The position numbers and the translations under genes were made by a program. The notes below the pieces were generated by a model, which saw nothing but the letters and a program-made list of their open reading frames with translations, did no database searches and was not told where the DNA came from. Below are positions 52,122-60,830 of a DNA stretch of 60,876 nucleotides, in pieces. The stretch spans positions 1 through 60,876 of the forward strand of contig CAZSNT010000041.1 of the NCBI GenBank assembly GCA_964607765.1. Direction: 5' to 3'. Numbering within the stretch: the stretch's first letter is position 1; each line of letters starts with the position of its first letter. Origin of the DNA: CAZSNT01 sp964607765. GTDB taxonomy: Bacteria; Verrucomicrobiota; Lentisphaeria; Oligosphaerales; JABHEG01.

Positions 52122-55076
52122 ATGCACCGCATCGCGCCGCTGCTTCTCCTGCTTGCCGCCGCCAGCCTGCCGGTCCCGGGCGCGCAATTCCGCAGCAACT
52201 GGGCTCACAGCCCCGACTGTGCCTGGCTCGGGGCTGACACCTGGGCCAACCCCATGGAGGACTGGCAGGTGCGCAATGGCAAGGCCGAATGCATCGGCCA
52301 GAAGCCCAACCGCAACCTCGTCCTGCTCACGTACCACCTGGCGGAACCGGAACGTGGCTTCACCATGGCGGTGAGTCTGACCCCCGCCCACGCCGCCAAG
52401 AAGGGAGCTGCCGGATTCCGCATCGGCATTCGCGACCGGGTCGACGATTACCGGGCCGCCGCCTTGCGCGGCAAGGGGTTGAACTGCGGCGTCACGGCCG
52501 ACGGCCGGCTTTTCGTCGGCACGCCCCGGCAACGCGTGCACACCGCACACGGGCTCGACCGCAATGGGTGGCGCGTGCGCTCTGTCGACAGCACGCAAGG
52601 CGGCGCGGAGGCGCCCGGAGCAGCGCTGGACGGGGATCCGGCAACATACTGGCACTCCAAATACGGCAGCCCTCCCTACCCGCACGAAATGCAGGTGGAT
52701 CTGGGCCGCGTATTGACCACCACAGGGCTCGGCTATCTTCCGCGTCAGAACTCGAACGTCGGCCACTTCAAAAACTATGAGGTCACCCTCAGTAAGAACG
52801 GCAAGGACTGGGGCGAGCCGGTCGCCGTCGGGACGTTCCCCAGCAACAAAGCGCTGCAGCGCGCCGAGTGGAACGCGACGGACGCCCGTTACCTGCGACT
52901 GACGATGACGAGCAGCCATCTGCCGAAGCCTGCCGCCTGCATTGCGGAGTTGTATGTGTTCGGACCGGGCGCGCAAGCGCCGCAGCCGCCCATGCCCAAG
53001 CGCACGCCACTGCAGACGCCGTGCCTGCTCACTCTCCGCGCAACAGCCGCCGCCGACAACGCCCTGACACTGCAGCTCGAGTTGAAACGAATCGACACAG
53101 GAGAGCAGTTGGCAGTGCTTCGCGATGTACGCGTTCCGGCCGAGCGCGCAGCAGGCGCCATTGGGCTCTTCCACGAGGGAGCAGGAGGCGCCTCAGCCCG
53201 GTTTGCTTTCTCCGACTGGACCGCCGCAGGCCCGGGACTGCACGCGGCCCCCGACCGGGCCTGGGGGCCGATTCTCTGGGCAATGCACAGCTTGAGTAAC
53301 TCGAGGGGGCCGGACGGCCATGTTCTCAAGCTCACTGCCCAGATGGTGCCCTTGGGGGCGGCCGCCAACCGATCCGTGTCGTTGCAGGCGGAAAGCGAGG
53401 GGAAGTGGGAGACTGTTGGTACGGCGGAGATTGATCCCGGCGCGTGCACGGCGCGTTTCCGTGTCCCCCAGTGGCCGGCAGACCGCGATGTTCCCTATCG
53501 CGTCGCCTACGCTCTCGCACAGCGCGACGCCCCGCCCGTGGAGTGCATCTACACCGGCACCATACGCCGCGACCCAGTGGATCGCCCTCTTGTAGTCGCC
53601 GGCTTCACCGGCAACCAGGACTACGTGTTCCCGAATCTCGACATCGTCCGGAATCTGACTGTCCACGACCCCGACGTGCTCTTCTTTTCCGGCGACCAGA
53701 TCTATGAGAACGTAGGCGGCTACGGTATCATCCGCACGCCGGCCGACCGTTCGATTCTCAACTACCTGCGCAAGTGGTACCTGCTCGGCTGGGCGTTCGG
53801 CGATCTGATGCGGGACCGCGTCACCCTCAGCCTGCCCGACGACCACGACGTGTACCAGGGCAACATCTGGGGCGAAGGCGGAATCGACCCCGGGGGCATG
53901 GCCGGGCACGCCGGCGGCGGCTACGCGCAGCCCGTGGCGATGGTCAATGCGGTTCACCGCACCCAGACGTCCCACCATCCCGACCCCCACGACGCCAGCC
54001 CGATCGCCCGCGGGATCTCGGTTTACTACGGTGACATGGTGTACGGCCGCGTGAGCTTCGCGGTCATCGCAGACCGCATGTTCAAGTCGGGGCCCAAGGG
54101 CAAAGTCAACTCCTGGCCGGGCCGACCGGACCACGTGCGACAAGCCGACACCGACATCGCCGCCCTGGACAAACCGGAGCTGCAGCTGCTTGGTGAACGC
54201 CAGGAGACGTTCCTCGACGGCTGGGCGGCAGACTGGCGTGGAGCGGACGTGAAAGTGGTCGTGAGCCAGACCATCTTCTGCAACTTGGCCAACTACCACG
54301 GCGGGGGCAGGACCTTCATCGTCGCAGACCTCGACTCCAACGGCTGGCCCCAGACCGGACGTAACCGGGCCCTGGCCCTGATGCGCAAGGGATGCGCATT
54401 CCACTATGCCGGCGACCAGCACCTCGCATCGATCGTCCATCACGGAGTCGATACGTACCGGGACGCCGGCTGGTCGTTCTGCGTCCCCTCCATCGCTGCC
54501 GGATACCCGCGCGCCTGGCTGCCGGACAAGGAAGGCCGACCGGTGAGAAACCGGCCGGCGCCGGGCCTCCCCAACACGGGCGACTATGTGGACGGGTTCG
54601 GTAACAAGGTATCGGTCTTTGCCGTTGGCAACCCGGCCGACAAGAACCGTCGCGACACGCCCGCCATGACGGCGCACGACAAAGCCAGCGGCTACGGGAT
54701 CGTGCGCCTGGACCAGAAGAAGCAGACCATCACCATGGAGTGCTGGCGGCTCCTGTTCGATGCCCGTGCACCCGAAGCCGCGGACCAGTTCCCCGGCTGG
54801 CCCAGGACCATCCATGCCTTCGAGAACGACGGGCGCGCGGCCGCGGCGTACCTGCCCGAACTGACCTTTAAGCCTGGCGAGAACCCCGTTGTCCAGGTGA
54901 TCAGCGAGGCCGAGGGCGACGTGCTCTACACCGTGCGCGTGAACCAGACCAGATTCCGTCCAAAGGTGTTCAAGACCGGTTCATACACTGTGAAAGTCGG
55001 CGATCCGGATCGCGGCACGATGCGCGTGACCAAGAACGTGCGCTCCGTACCCACGGCTCAATCCGACCTGCCCTGA
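52122..55076 (+). CDS. Secreted PhoD-like metallophosphatase with discoidin domain
   Basis: Protein of 984 residues with a signal peptide (MHRIAPLLLLLAAASLPVPGA). A beta-sandwich (about 25-155) precedes a discoidin (F5/8 type C) domain at about 160-290 (ALDGDPATYWHSKYG, MQVDLGR, YEVTLSKNGKDWGEPV). A second beta region follows. The PhoD-like phosphatase domain covers about 485-810, with metal-site motifs DPDVLFFSGDQIYENVG (near 514), LSLPDDHDVYQGN (near 571) and, further on, FHYAGDQHLASIVHHG. PhoD enzymes are Ca/Fe-dependent phosphodiesterases or alkaline phosphatases; the discoidin domain suggests binding to a glycan surface. GAAAGGAAACG precedes the start. The gene stands alone between hflX and the por operon. 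Confidence 0.88.
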   Translation: MHRIAPLLLLLAAASLPVPGAQFRSNWAHSPDCAWLGADTWANPMEDWQVRNGKAECIGQKPNRNLVLLTYHLAEPERGFTMAVSLTPAHAAKKGAAGFRIGIRDRVDDYRAAALRGKGLNCGVTADGRLFVGTPRQRVHTAHGLDRNGWRVRSVDSTQGGAEAPGAALDGDPATYWHSKYGSPPYPHEMQVDLGRVLTTTGLGYLPRQNSNVGHFKNYEVTLSKNGKDWGEPVAVGTFPSNKALQRAEWNATDARYLRLTMTSSHLPKPAACIAELYVFGPGAQAPQPPMPKRTPLQTPCLLTLRATAAADNALTLQLELKRIDTGEQLAVLRDVRVPAERAAGAIGLFHEGAGGASARFAFSDWTAAGPGLHAAPDRAWGPILWAMHSLSNSRGPDGHVLKLTAQMVPLGAAANRSVSLQAESEGKWETVGTAEIDPGACTARFRVPQWPADRDVPYRVAYALAQRDAPPVECIYTGTIRRDPVDRPLVVAGFTGNQDYVFPNLDIVRNLTVHDPDVLFFSGDQIYENVGGYGIIRTPADRSILNYLRKWYLLGWAFGDLMRDRVTLSLPDDHDVYQGNIWGEGGIDPGGMAGHAGGGYAQPVAMVNAVHRTQTSHHPDPHDASPIARGISVYYGDMVYGRVSFAVIADRMFKSGPKGKVNSWPGRPDHVRQADTDIAALDKPELQLLGERQETFLDGWAADWRGADVKVVVSQTIFCNLANYHGGGRTFIVADLDSNGWPQTGRNRALALMRKGCAFHYAGDQHLASIVHHGVDTYRDAGWSFCVPSIAAGYPRAWLPDKEGRPVRNRPAPGLPNTGDYVDGFGNKVSVFAVGNPADKNRRDTPAMTAHDKASGYGIVRLDQKKQTITMECWRLLFDARAPEAADQFPGWPRTIHAFENDGRAAAAYLPELTFKPGENPVVQVISEAEGDVLYTVRVNQTRFRPKVFKTGSYTVKVGDPDRGTMRVTKNVRSVPTAQSDLP

Positions 55077-55112
55077 GCCTGAGATGCGTTACCCCAAACC
55101 AGTCCCGTCAGC

Positions 55113-55141
55113 TTGACAATTCGTGCTCGCGCGGGTATGCG
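55113..55141 (+). promoter_or_regulatory. Promoter of the por operon
   Basis: TTGACA (55113-55118), a 17-bp spacer and TATGCG (55136-55141) lie 40 bp upstream of the gamma-subunit start, in the 104-bp gap after the phosphatase gene. Confidence 0.6.
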
Positions 55142-55180
55142 TATAGGCTTTATCCAAATGTTCATGTGCGAGGAAGCTCC

Positions 55181-55756
55181 ATGGGTAAATACTTCGAGAT
55201 CAGGTGGCATGGCCGAGGCGGTCAGGGCACGGTGACGGGTGCCAAGTCGCTGGCCGAGGCCGTCCAGGGCACGGGCAAGTTCGTCTCGGCCTTTCCTGAA
55301 TACGGCCCTGAGCGCAGGGGTGCGCCGGTCAGGGCTTACGACCGCTTCGCGGATGAGCGGATCCGCACACACGTGCCGATACTGGAGCCGGACGTCGTCA
55401 TCGTCGTGGATCCCACGCTGATCGGCACAGGGGATCTGGTGTCGGGCATTGCCGACGACACCACCTTCATCGTCAACACCGAGAAGCCGGGGCCTGACAT
55501 CGCCGCGAGACTGAGGCTCAACGCCAACCCGCTCTACACCGTGCCGGCGAACATCATCTCTCACGAGTTGTTCGGGCGTGAAATCCCCAATTCCGCGCTG
55601 ATGGGCGCTTTTGCCCGGGCGTTCCCCGGCATCATCGCCATCGACGACCTGCTGCAGGAAGCGCGACATGTGTTCGGCCATCTTCTGGCAGCCCATCTCG
55701 TGGACAAGAACATTGACGCAATCCAACGCGGATACGATGAGGCACGAACGGCATGA
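55181..55756 (+). CDS. porG: Pyruvate:ferredoxin oxidoreductase, gamma subunit
   Basis: Protein of 191 residues, the usual size of the 2-oxoacid:acceptor oxidoreductase gamma subunit. The signature WHGRGGQGTVTGAKSLAEA opens it, followed by FPEYGPERRGAPVRAYDR, which contacts the CoA/TPP region in the family. GAGGAAG lies ahead of the start at 55181; the frame opens 5 codons earlier. It is first in a gamma-delta-alpha-beta operon, the order seen in archaeal and Thermotoga por operons, and overlaps the delta gene by ATGA. Cytoplasmic. Confidence 0.93.
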   Translation: MGKYFEIRWHGRGGQGTVTGAKSLAEAVQGTGKFVSAFPEYGPERRGAPVRAYDRFADERIRTHVPILEPDVVIVVDPTLIGTGDLVSGIADDTTFIVNTEKPGPDIAARLRLNANPLYTVPANIISHELFGREIPNSALMGAFARAFPGIIAIDDLLQEARHVFGHLLAAHLVDKNIDAIQRGYDEARTA

Positions 55757-56091
55757 CTGACAAGACCAGGCTGAAGACATGGCGGGAGCTGCCTCTCGGC
55801 GGCGTCATAACCAAAGGCGGCAACGCTGCGGAGTACGAGACAGGCACGTGGCGGACAGCCAGACCGGTCTGGCGCAGCGAGCACTGCATCCACTGCCTGA
55901 ACTGCTGGGTGTTCTGCCCGGAAGAGGCATACCGACTGAGCGATGGGCAGACACGGAGCGGCAAGCCGCGCAAGGAAATCTGTGATATCGACTACTACCA
56001 CTGCAAAGGCTGCGGCCTGTGCGTGGCCGAGTGCCCGGTGAATAAGAAGGGCACTGTGACGGCGATCGAGTTTGTCCACGAAGAAACCTGA
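55753..56091 (+). CDS. porD: Pyruvate:ferredoxin oxidoreductase, delta (ferredoxin-like) subunit
   Basis: Protein of 112 residues with two complete [4Fe4S] motifs: Cys45, 48, 51, 55 (CIHCLNCWVFCP) and Cys84, 87, 90, 94 (CKGCGLCVAECP). It passes electrons from the catalytic subunits to ferredoxin. An extra Cys77 lies between the two. Its start overlaps the gamma stop (ATGA). The alpha gene follows after 64 bp that contain a heptamer-phased sequence. Confidence 0.94.
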   Translation: MTDKTRLKTWRELPLGGVITKGGNAAEYETGTWRTARPVWRSEHCIHCLNCWVFCPEEAYRLSDGQTRSGKPRKEICDIDYYHCKGCGLCVAECPVNKKGTVTAIEFVHEET

Positions 56092-56092
56092 T

Positions 56093-56141
56093 GTTGCTTG
56101 TTGTTCGTGATTCATTACTCGTTACCCGTGACACGTTTCAG
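56093..56141. repeat. Heptamer-phased repeat between porD and porA
   Basis: Seven consecutive 7-base words in constant phase: GTTGCTT, GTTGTTC, GTGATTC, ATTACTC, GTTACCC, GTGACAC, GTTTCAG. Words share a G-T start and pyrimidine-rich ends. It starts 2 bases after the porD stop and ends just before the porA ribosome site, so it fills the gap. Confidence 0.75.
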
Positions 56142-56155
56142 CAAGAGAGGTGACA

Positions 56156-57334
56156 ATGCCAGCCACGAGAGCAATGACAGGGAACGACGCTCTGTCCGAG
56201 GCCATGCGCCAGATCAACCCGGACGTCGTGCCCGCCTTCCCCATCACCCCGTCCACGCAGATCGTCGAGAGATTCTCCGAGTTCGTGGCGAACGGCGAAG
56301 TCGACACGGACTTCATCACCGTGGAGAGCGAGCACAGCGCCATGTCTGCGTGCATCGGTGCATCCGTTGCCGGCGGCCGGGTCATGACCGCCACGGCCTC
56401 CTGCGGCCTCGCCCTGATGTGGGAGATGCTGTATGTGGCGGCAAGCATGCGTCAGCCCATTCTCCTGACACTGGTGAACCGGGCGCTGACCGGACCGATC
56501 AACATCCATCCCGACCACGGCGAGTCAATGGGTGCCAGAGACGCCGGGTGGATCCAGCTCTACGCGGAGAACAACCAGGAAGCGTACGACAACCTGCTCA
56601 TGGCCCCGGTGATTGCCGAACACGCCGACGTGCGCCTGCCGCTCATGGTCTCGATAGACGGGTTCATCATCTCACACGCCGTTGAGACCATGCAGGTCGA
56701 AGACGACGAACGGGTACGCGAGTTCATCGGCGACTACACGCCGATGCACAGCATCCTCGACACGGACAATCCGGCGTCCTGGGGCGCACTCGACCTGCAG
56801 AACTACTACATCGAACACAAGCGCGGCCAGATGGAAGGCATGACCAATGCCAAGCCCGTCATCGAGGAGGTGTCACAGCGCTTTGGTCAGGTGTTCGGCA
56901 GGACGTATGATCTGTTCGAGTCGTACCGGCTCGAGGACGCCGAGCGCGTGATCGTGGCGATCAACTCGATCGCGGGCGAAATCAAGGAGGCCGTGGATGC
57001 GCTGAGGGAACAGGGCGAGAAGGTCGGCCTGCTCAAGATCCGCGTTTTCCGGCCGTTCCCTTACGACGAAATCCGGGCCGCACTGCAGCATGCACGCGTG
57101 ATCACCGTACTGGACCGCTCCACCAGCATGGGCGCCTACGGCCCGCTCTTCACGGAAATCCGTGCGGCCCTGTACGATCTCGAGACGCGCCCGCTGGTTT
57201 ATGACCGGGTCTTCGGCCTGGGCGGCCGGGAGCTGTTCCCGGAGGGCATCGTCGAGATCTTTACCGAGAGCCAACGCTATCTCGAAGCCGGGAAAGTGGA
57301 CAAGGTATTCGACATATTGGGCGTCCGCGAGTAG
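56156..57334 (+). CDS. porA: Pyruvate:ferredoxin oxidoreductase, alpha subunit
   Basis: Protein of 392 residues, normal for PorA. The opening MTGNDALSEAMRQINPDVVPAFPITPSTQIVE is the family's substrate/TPP pyrimidine-binding segment with the YPITPS-type motif, here FPITPS. Further motifs are VESEHSAMSACIGASVAGGR, TASCGLALMWE and the C-terminal domain starting near DAERVIVAINSIAGE. The start was set at ATG 56156, 5 bases after GAGAGG; a GTG at 56150 is in frame but sits on that ribosome site. It works with PorB, PorG and PorD to convert pyruvate and CoA to acetyl-CoA, CO2 and reduced ferredoxin, reversibly. Confidence 0.94.
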   Translation: MPATRAMTGNDALSEAMRQINPDVVPAFPITPSTQIVERFSEFVANGEVDTDFITVESEHSAMSACIGASVAGGRVMTATASCGLALMWEMLYVAASMRQPILLTLVNRALTGPINIHPDHGESMGARDAGWIQLYAENNQEAYDNLLMAPVIAEHADVRLPLMVSIDGFIISHAVETMQVEDDERVREFIGDYTPMHSILDTDNPASWGALDLQNYYIEHKRGQMEGMTNAKPVIEEVSQRFGQVFGRTYDLFESYRLEDAERVIVAINSIAGEIKEAVDALREQGEKVGLLKIRVFRPFPYDEIRAALQHARVITVLDRSTSMGAYGPLFTEIRAALYDLETRPLVYDRVFGLGGRELFPEGIVEIFTESQRYLEAGKVDKVFDILGVRE

Positions 57335-57350
57335 GACCTGAGGACAAGCC

Positions 57351-58268
57351 ATGCCGACACTTCAACAACTTGCGACCAAGGACGGCGCGTATTCACCCGG
57401 ACACCGCATGTGCGCCGGGTGCACCGTGCCGATCTTCGTGCGAATGCTCACGCGCGTCACGGACTACGACATTGTCGTGGGCTCCGCGACCGGCTGCCTG
57501 GAAGTCGCGTCGTCGATTTTCCCCTTCTCGGCGTGGAAAGTGCCCTGGATACACACTGCGTTCGAGAATGTCGCCGCAACGGTCAGCGGCGCCGAGGCCA
57601 TGTACGGCATACACCGCAAACAGGGCCGCACCGACAAGAAGATCAAGTTCGTCGCCATCGGCGGGGATGGCGGGACGTACGACATCGGCCTCCAGTCTCT
57701 GAGCGCGGCGATGGAGCGCGGGCATGACATGCTCTACATCTGCTACGACAACGGCGCTTACATGAACACGGGCATCCAGCGCAGCAGCGCAACCCCCGTC
57801 GGCGCCGCAACAACCACGACCCCCGTAGGCACTCAGTCCTCGGGCAAGAGCAGGCGACGCAAGGACCTGACGCGCATCATGGTGGCGCACCACATCGAGT
57901 ACGCGGCCCAGGCCAGCATCCACAACCCGGTTGACCTGTCGAACAAACTGCGTAAAGGTATCGAACTCGACGGCCCTGCGTTTCTCAACATCATCGCGCC
58001 GTGCGTCCCGGGCTGGCGCATCGATCCTGCCACCGGGGTCCAGTCGGCACGGTTGGCGGTTGAAACACGCTTCTGGCCGCTCTACGAAGTCGAGAACGGC
58101 AGTTACCGGATCAACTACAAACCCAAGGCACATGTACCGATCGAGGAGTGGCTGCTGCCGCAGGGCCGATTCAGGCACCTGAAGAAGGCGGAACACAGCC
58201 ACATGATCACCGAGGCACAGAAACAGGTAGACGAACAGTGGGATTGGCTGCTGGCTCAGGAGGGCTGA
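57351..58268 (+). CDS. porB: Pyruvate:ferredoxin oxidoreductase, beta subunit
   Basis: Protein of 305 residues. It carries the TPP-binding motif GDGGTYDIGLQSLSAAMERG with the downstream YDN, and cysteines for the proximal [4Fe4S] cluster: Cys21 and Cys24 (MCAGC), Cys49 (ATGCLEV) and Cys218 (APCVPGW). The stretch RSSATPVGAATTTTPVG is typical of pyruvate-specific enzymes, favouring Por over other 2-oxoacid oxidoreductases. It follows porA by 16 bp and ends the operon. A long heptamer array begins directly after the stop codon. Confidence 0.94.
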   Translation: MPTLQQLATKDGAYSPGHRMCAGCTVPIFVRMLTRVTDYDIVVGSATGCLEVASSIFPFSAWKVPWIHTAFENVAATVSGAEAMYGIHRKQGRTDKKIKFVAIGGDGGTYDIGLQSLSAAMERGHDMLYICYDNGAYMNTGIQRSSATPVGAATTTTPVGTQSSGKSRRRKDLTRIMVAHHIEYAAQASIHNPVDLSNKLRKGIELDGPAFLNIIAPCVPGWRIDPATGVQSARLAVETRFWPLYEVENGSYRINYKPKAHVPIEEWLLPQGRFRHLKKAEHSHMITEAQKQVDEQWDWLLAQEG

Positions 58269-58408
58269 GGGGTTAGGGGTTAGTCGTTAGGGATCAGTCG
58301 TTAGTAGTTAGCCGCTAGGGGTTAGTCGCTAGGGGCTAGGCGTTAGTCGTTAGTCGTTTTCCGTTTTCCGTTTTCCGTTTTCCGTTTTCCGTTTCCCGTT
58401 TCCCGTCT
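58269..58408. repeat. Heptamer-phased repeat array after porB
   Basis: About twenty 7-base words in unbroken phase begin at the base after the porB stop. The first part uses GGGGTTA, GTCGTTA, GGGGCTA and close variants. The second part, from about 58353, uses TCCGTTT five times and then CCCGTTT. Words change but the 7-base register does not. This resembles the short tandemly repeated heptamers (STRR) of cyanobacteria in form. It lies between porB and the lipoprotein gene at 58442, and no other feature is seen there. Confidence 0.85.
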
Positions 58409-58441
58409 TCGGTCCGCCAGTCCCGCCACTGAGGGCCTGTG

Positions 58442-60811
58442 ATGCGAGCTTCCACCACATGCTCGAGCCTGATCTGCAGCGTGTCCCTGCTCGCGTTGCT
58501 GACGGCCGGCTGTGTGGCCCCGGAGCCGCCGGCCGTGCCGCAACCCGTCCGCAGCCCGGATGAGCTGTGTCTGACAGCCAATGCGCGGCGGAATCGTGAC
58601 CTGCGTGTATCCTGCCAAGTGCATCCGCCCAACGCGAGCACGCTGGTGGACGGATCACACGCCGATACTCACTCCCTGGCTTGGCGCGGCGACGGCGCCA
58701 TCACCTTCACGTTTGCCGAACGCATTCTACCAAGCCGCGTTGAGATCATCTACCACAACGACCCGACAAACGCCTACACACAAGCCGAGAGGGTGCGTGC
58801 AGCATGCATGCTTGACGGCCAGACGGTCGCCAGCTCGGACTGGATCCGTCTCGACGACGAGCCGCGGTCGCTCTGCGGCCGCGACGGAATCATAACCCCG
58901 GGCGCGCAGGCTGCGGTGCACTTCCCCACCCCTGTCCTGACCGACGCCCTGCAACTGCGCGTCGACAAGATGCCGCACGCGAACCAGGCATTGGTGCGTG
59001 AGGTACTGGTCTGGGGCATTCCTGACAGCTTGGCGTCTACCGGCAGCCAACCCGGAGCATCGATCGTGTTTTCTGCAGCCGAGAACACGTACTCCTCGCT
59101 GAAGGTCAGCTGGGATTCAGTGCCGGCCGACACTGCATACGTCCGGGTCAGTTACCGCGAAACAGGCCGGTCGGAGTGGAGCACTGCATGCTTTTCACGC
59201 TCGCCGGGTTTGCTCCACTGGCTGACTCCGGACACAGCCTACGAGGTGACTGCGGAGGCAATGGGGCCGGCTTACGAGAAACCGTGGGTACGGCCGCAGG
59301 TTGTGCGGCTGCCCCACCCGCTCGCGAACCGCAGCGTCTGCGACATTTTGGGCATGAACTTCCGCCCGTCTGGGGCGGGTGCGCGTCAACAGCGTGAAAA
59401 CGAAACAGAGAACACGCTGCAGATGCTCCGGCTGATGCGCGACGCCCACGTCAGACACGTGCGCTGGCCCGAGCCGTCGGCGGCCGGGGCGGAGCTGGCC
59501 ATGGAGGCCGGCATGAGTTACCTGTCCTGCCCCGCATTCGAACGTCCGGACGCCTGCCGCTACCTACCGCAGGAGCTCGGCTCGTGGCTGATCTCGACAG
59601 CAAGTGAGCCCGACCTGGCCAACATCGAGCCCGCCCGGTTCACCGAGCGCTTCAAGCCGGTCAAGGCGGCGGCTGGTCGGATCTCGCCGCTGCTGTTGCT
59701 CGCAGGCCCGACTCCCGGCAGCAACCTGGTTGGGCCCGGCGCCGACTACCTGACCCGCTGCTACCAGGGCGGCCTCAAGGATGCCATCCACGTCCTCGAC
59801 GTACACCCTTACACCACCTTGTCCACGCCTGCCGTGGCAGGCGGGTATCCGGGCGGGCCTGAAGGTGTGCTGCACAGTATGACAGCCTGCAAGCAGGTCA
59901 TGACCGCGTTCGATGACGCTGGCCGCCCCGTGATTGTCTCCGAAGTCGGGCACCCAACCCATGAATGTGAGTGGTTCATGCCCGCGTGCAGCTACGGGCG
60001 CCAAGCACAGTGGCTCGTGCGCACGCACCTGCTGCTCATGGCCAGCGGCCTGCGCCGGATCTACTGGTACGGATTCCAGGACGAAGGGACAGACCGACAA
60101 AACCCGAATCACAGTTTCGGCATCGTCGACTGGCATGGGCGCCCAAAACCCGCCTACGTCGCTTACCGCACCATGGCGCAGCTCCTCGGCAAGGCGACCT
60201 GTGCGGGCCTGATGCGCGAACTGCATTCCCCGGCTTACGGCGTGCGGTTCCGGCTGGGTGACCGACATGTCACGGCGCTCTGGGACTGCGGCGGCAAGGG
60301 AGAGCTGCGGCTGGCTGGCGCCCCCCAGCTCGAACGGATACTCTCGATAGACGGCGACCCACTGCCGTGGCCGGTACGGCGCGGCAAGTTCGCCGTCCTG
60401 CCCATTGACGAAAGTGTCCGCTACGTGTTCTCGCGCAAGCCGCTGCTCGTGGTGGCACACCGGCGACTGGCGCCCAGCGTCGAGCCGCTCATGTACATGA
60501 CTCTCGAACCTGCCACTGTACCCGTCACGCCGGGAGAGGACGCCCGTTGGGCAGTGAAACTGGGACACGACTACCCTTGCCCTGTGGATGTGGAGCTGGC
60601 CTGCCCCAGCCCGTGGCGAACACGGGCGTTCCGCAAACGGACTACCGTGGCCCCGGGCGAAACGCGGTCTGTACCCGTGTTCCTCAACGTCCCCATCAAC
60701 GCCGCAACGCCACGCCTTGTGCCGTGGATTGCCCACTGTACAGTCAGACCGCGCAGCGAGGAGTACGCCGGCCAGAACCTGCAGCGCGACCTGTTCCTCG
60801 ACGTGCGCTGA
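58442..60811 (+). CDS. GH39-like lipoprotein (clan GH-A fold) with altered acid/base motif
   Basis: Protein of 789 residues. The signal ends in a lipobox (LLALLTAGC), so it is a lipoprotein. A beta-sandwich (about 45-190) and a fibronectin-III-like domain (about 200-280) precede a TIM barrel (about 295-580). The likely nucleophile is Glu501 in SEVGHPTHE. The expected acid/base site reads TASEPD: Glu389 is kept but the preceding Asn of the clan (NEP) is Ser388. YWYGFQDEGT and FGIVDWHGRPKPAYVAY align with the protein at 44578. C-terminal beta domains complete it. The start at ATG 58442 follows GAGGG; GTG at 58439 is in frame. It may be a glycosidase or a degenerate, binding-only relative. Confidence 0.8.
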   Translation: MRASTTCSSLICSVSLLALLTAGCVAPEPPAVPQPVRSPDELCLTANARRNRDLRVSCQVHPPNASTLVDGSHADTHSLAWRGDGAITFTFAERILPSRVEIIYHNDPTNAYTQAERVRAACMLDGQTVASSDWIRLDDEPRSLCGRDGIITPGAQAAVHFPTPVLTDALQLRVDKMPHANQALVREVLVWGIPDSLASTGSQPGASIVFSAAENTYSSLKVSWDSVPADTAYVRVSYRETGRSEWSTACFSRSPGLLHWLTPDTAYEVTAEAMGPAYEKPWVRPQVVRLPHPLANRSVCDILGMNFRPSGAGARQQRENETENTLQMLRLMRDAHVRHVRWPEPSAAGAELAMEAGMSYLSCPAFERPDACRYLPQELGSWLISTASEPDLANIEPARFTERFKPVKAAAGRISPLLLLAGPTPGSNLVGPGADYLTRCYQGGLKDAIHVLDVHPYTTLSTPAVAGGYPGGPEGVLHSMTACKQVMTAFDDAGRPVIVSEVGHPTHECEWFMPACSYGRQAQWLVRTHLLLMASGLRRIYWYGFQDEGTDRQNPNHSFGIVDWHGRPKPAYVAYRTMAQLLGKATCAGLMRELHSPAYGVRFRLGDRHVTALWDCGGKGELRLAGAPQLERILSIDGDPLPWPVRRGKFAVLPIDESVRYVFSRKPLLVVAHRRLAPSVEPLMYMTLEPATVPVTPGEDARWAVKLGHDYPCPVDVELACPSPWRTRAFRKRTTVAPGETRSVPVFLNVPINAATPRLVPWIAHCTVRPRSEEYAGQNLQRDLFLDVR

Positions 60812-60830
60812 TCGCCAGTGGGCCGCACGC

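Noticed and set aside
58269..58408. Telomere-like repeat, suggested by TTAGGGG words
   Set aside because: Internal position, directly after a gene and followed by another gene; words drift and only the 7-base period is constant.
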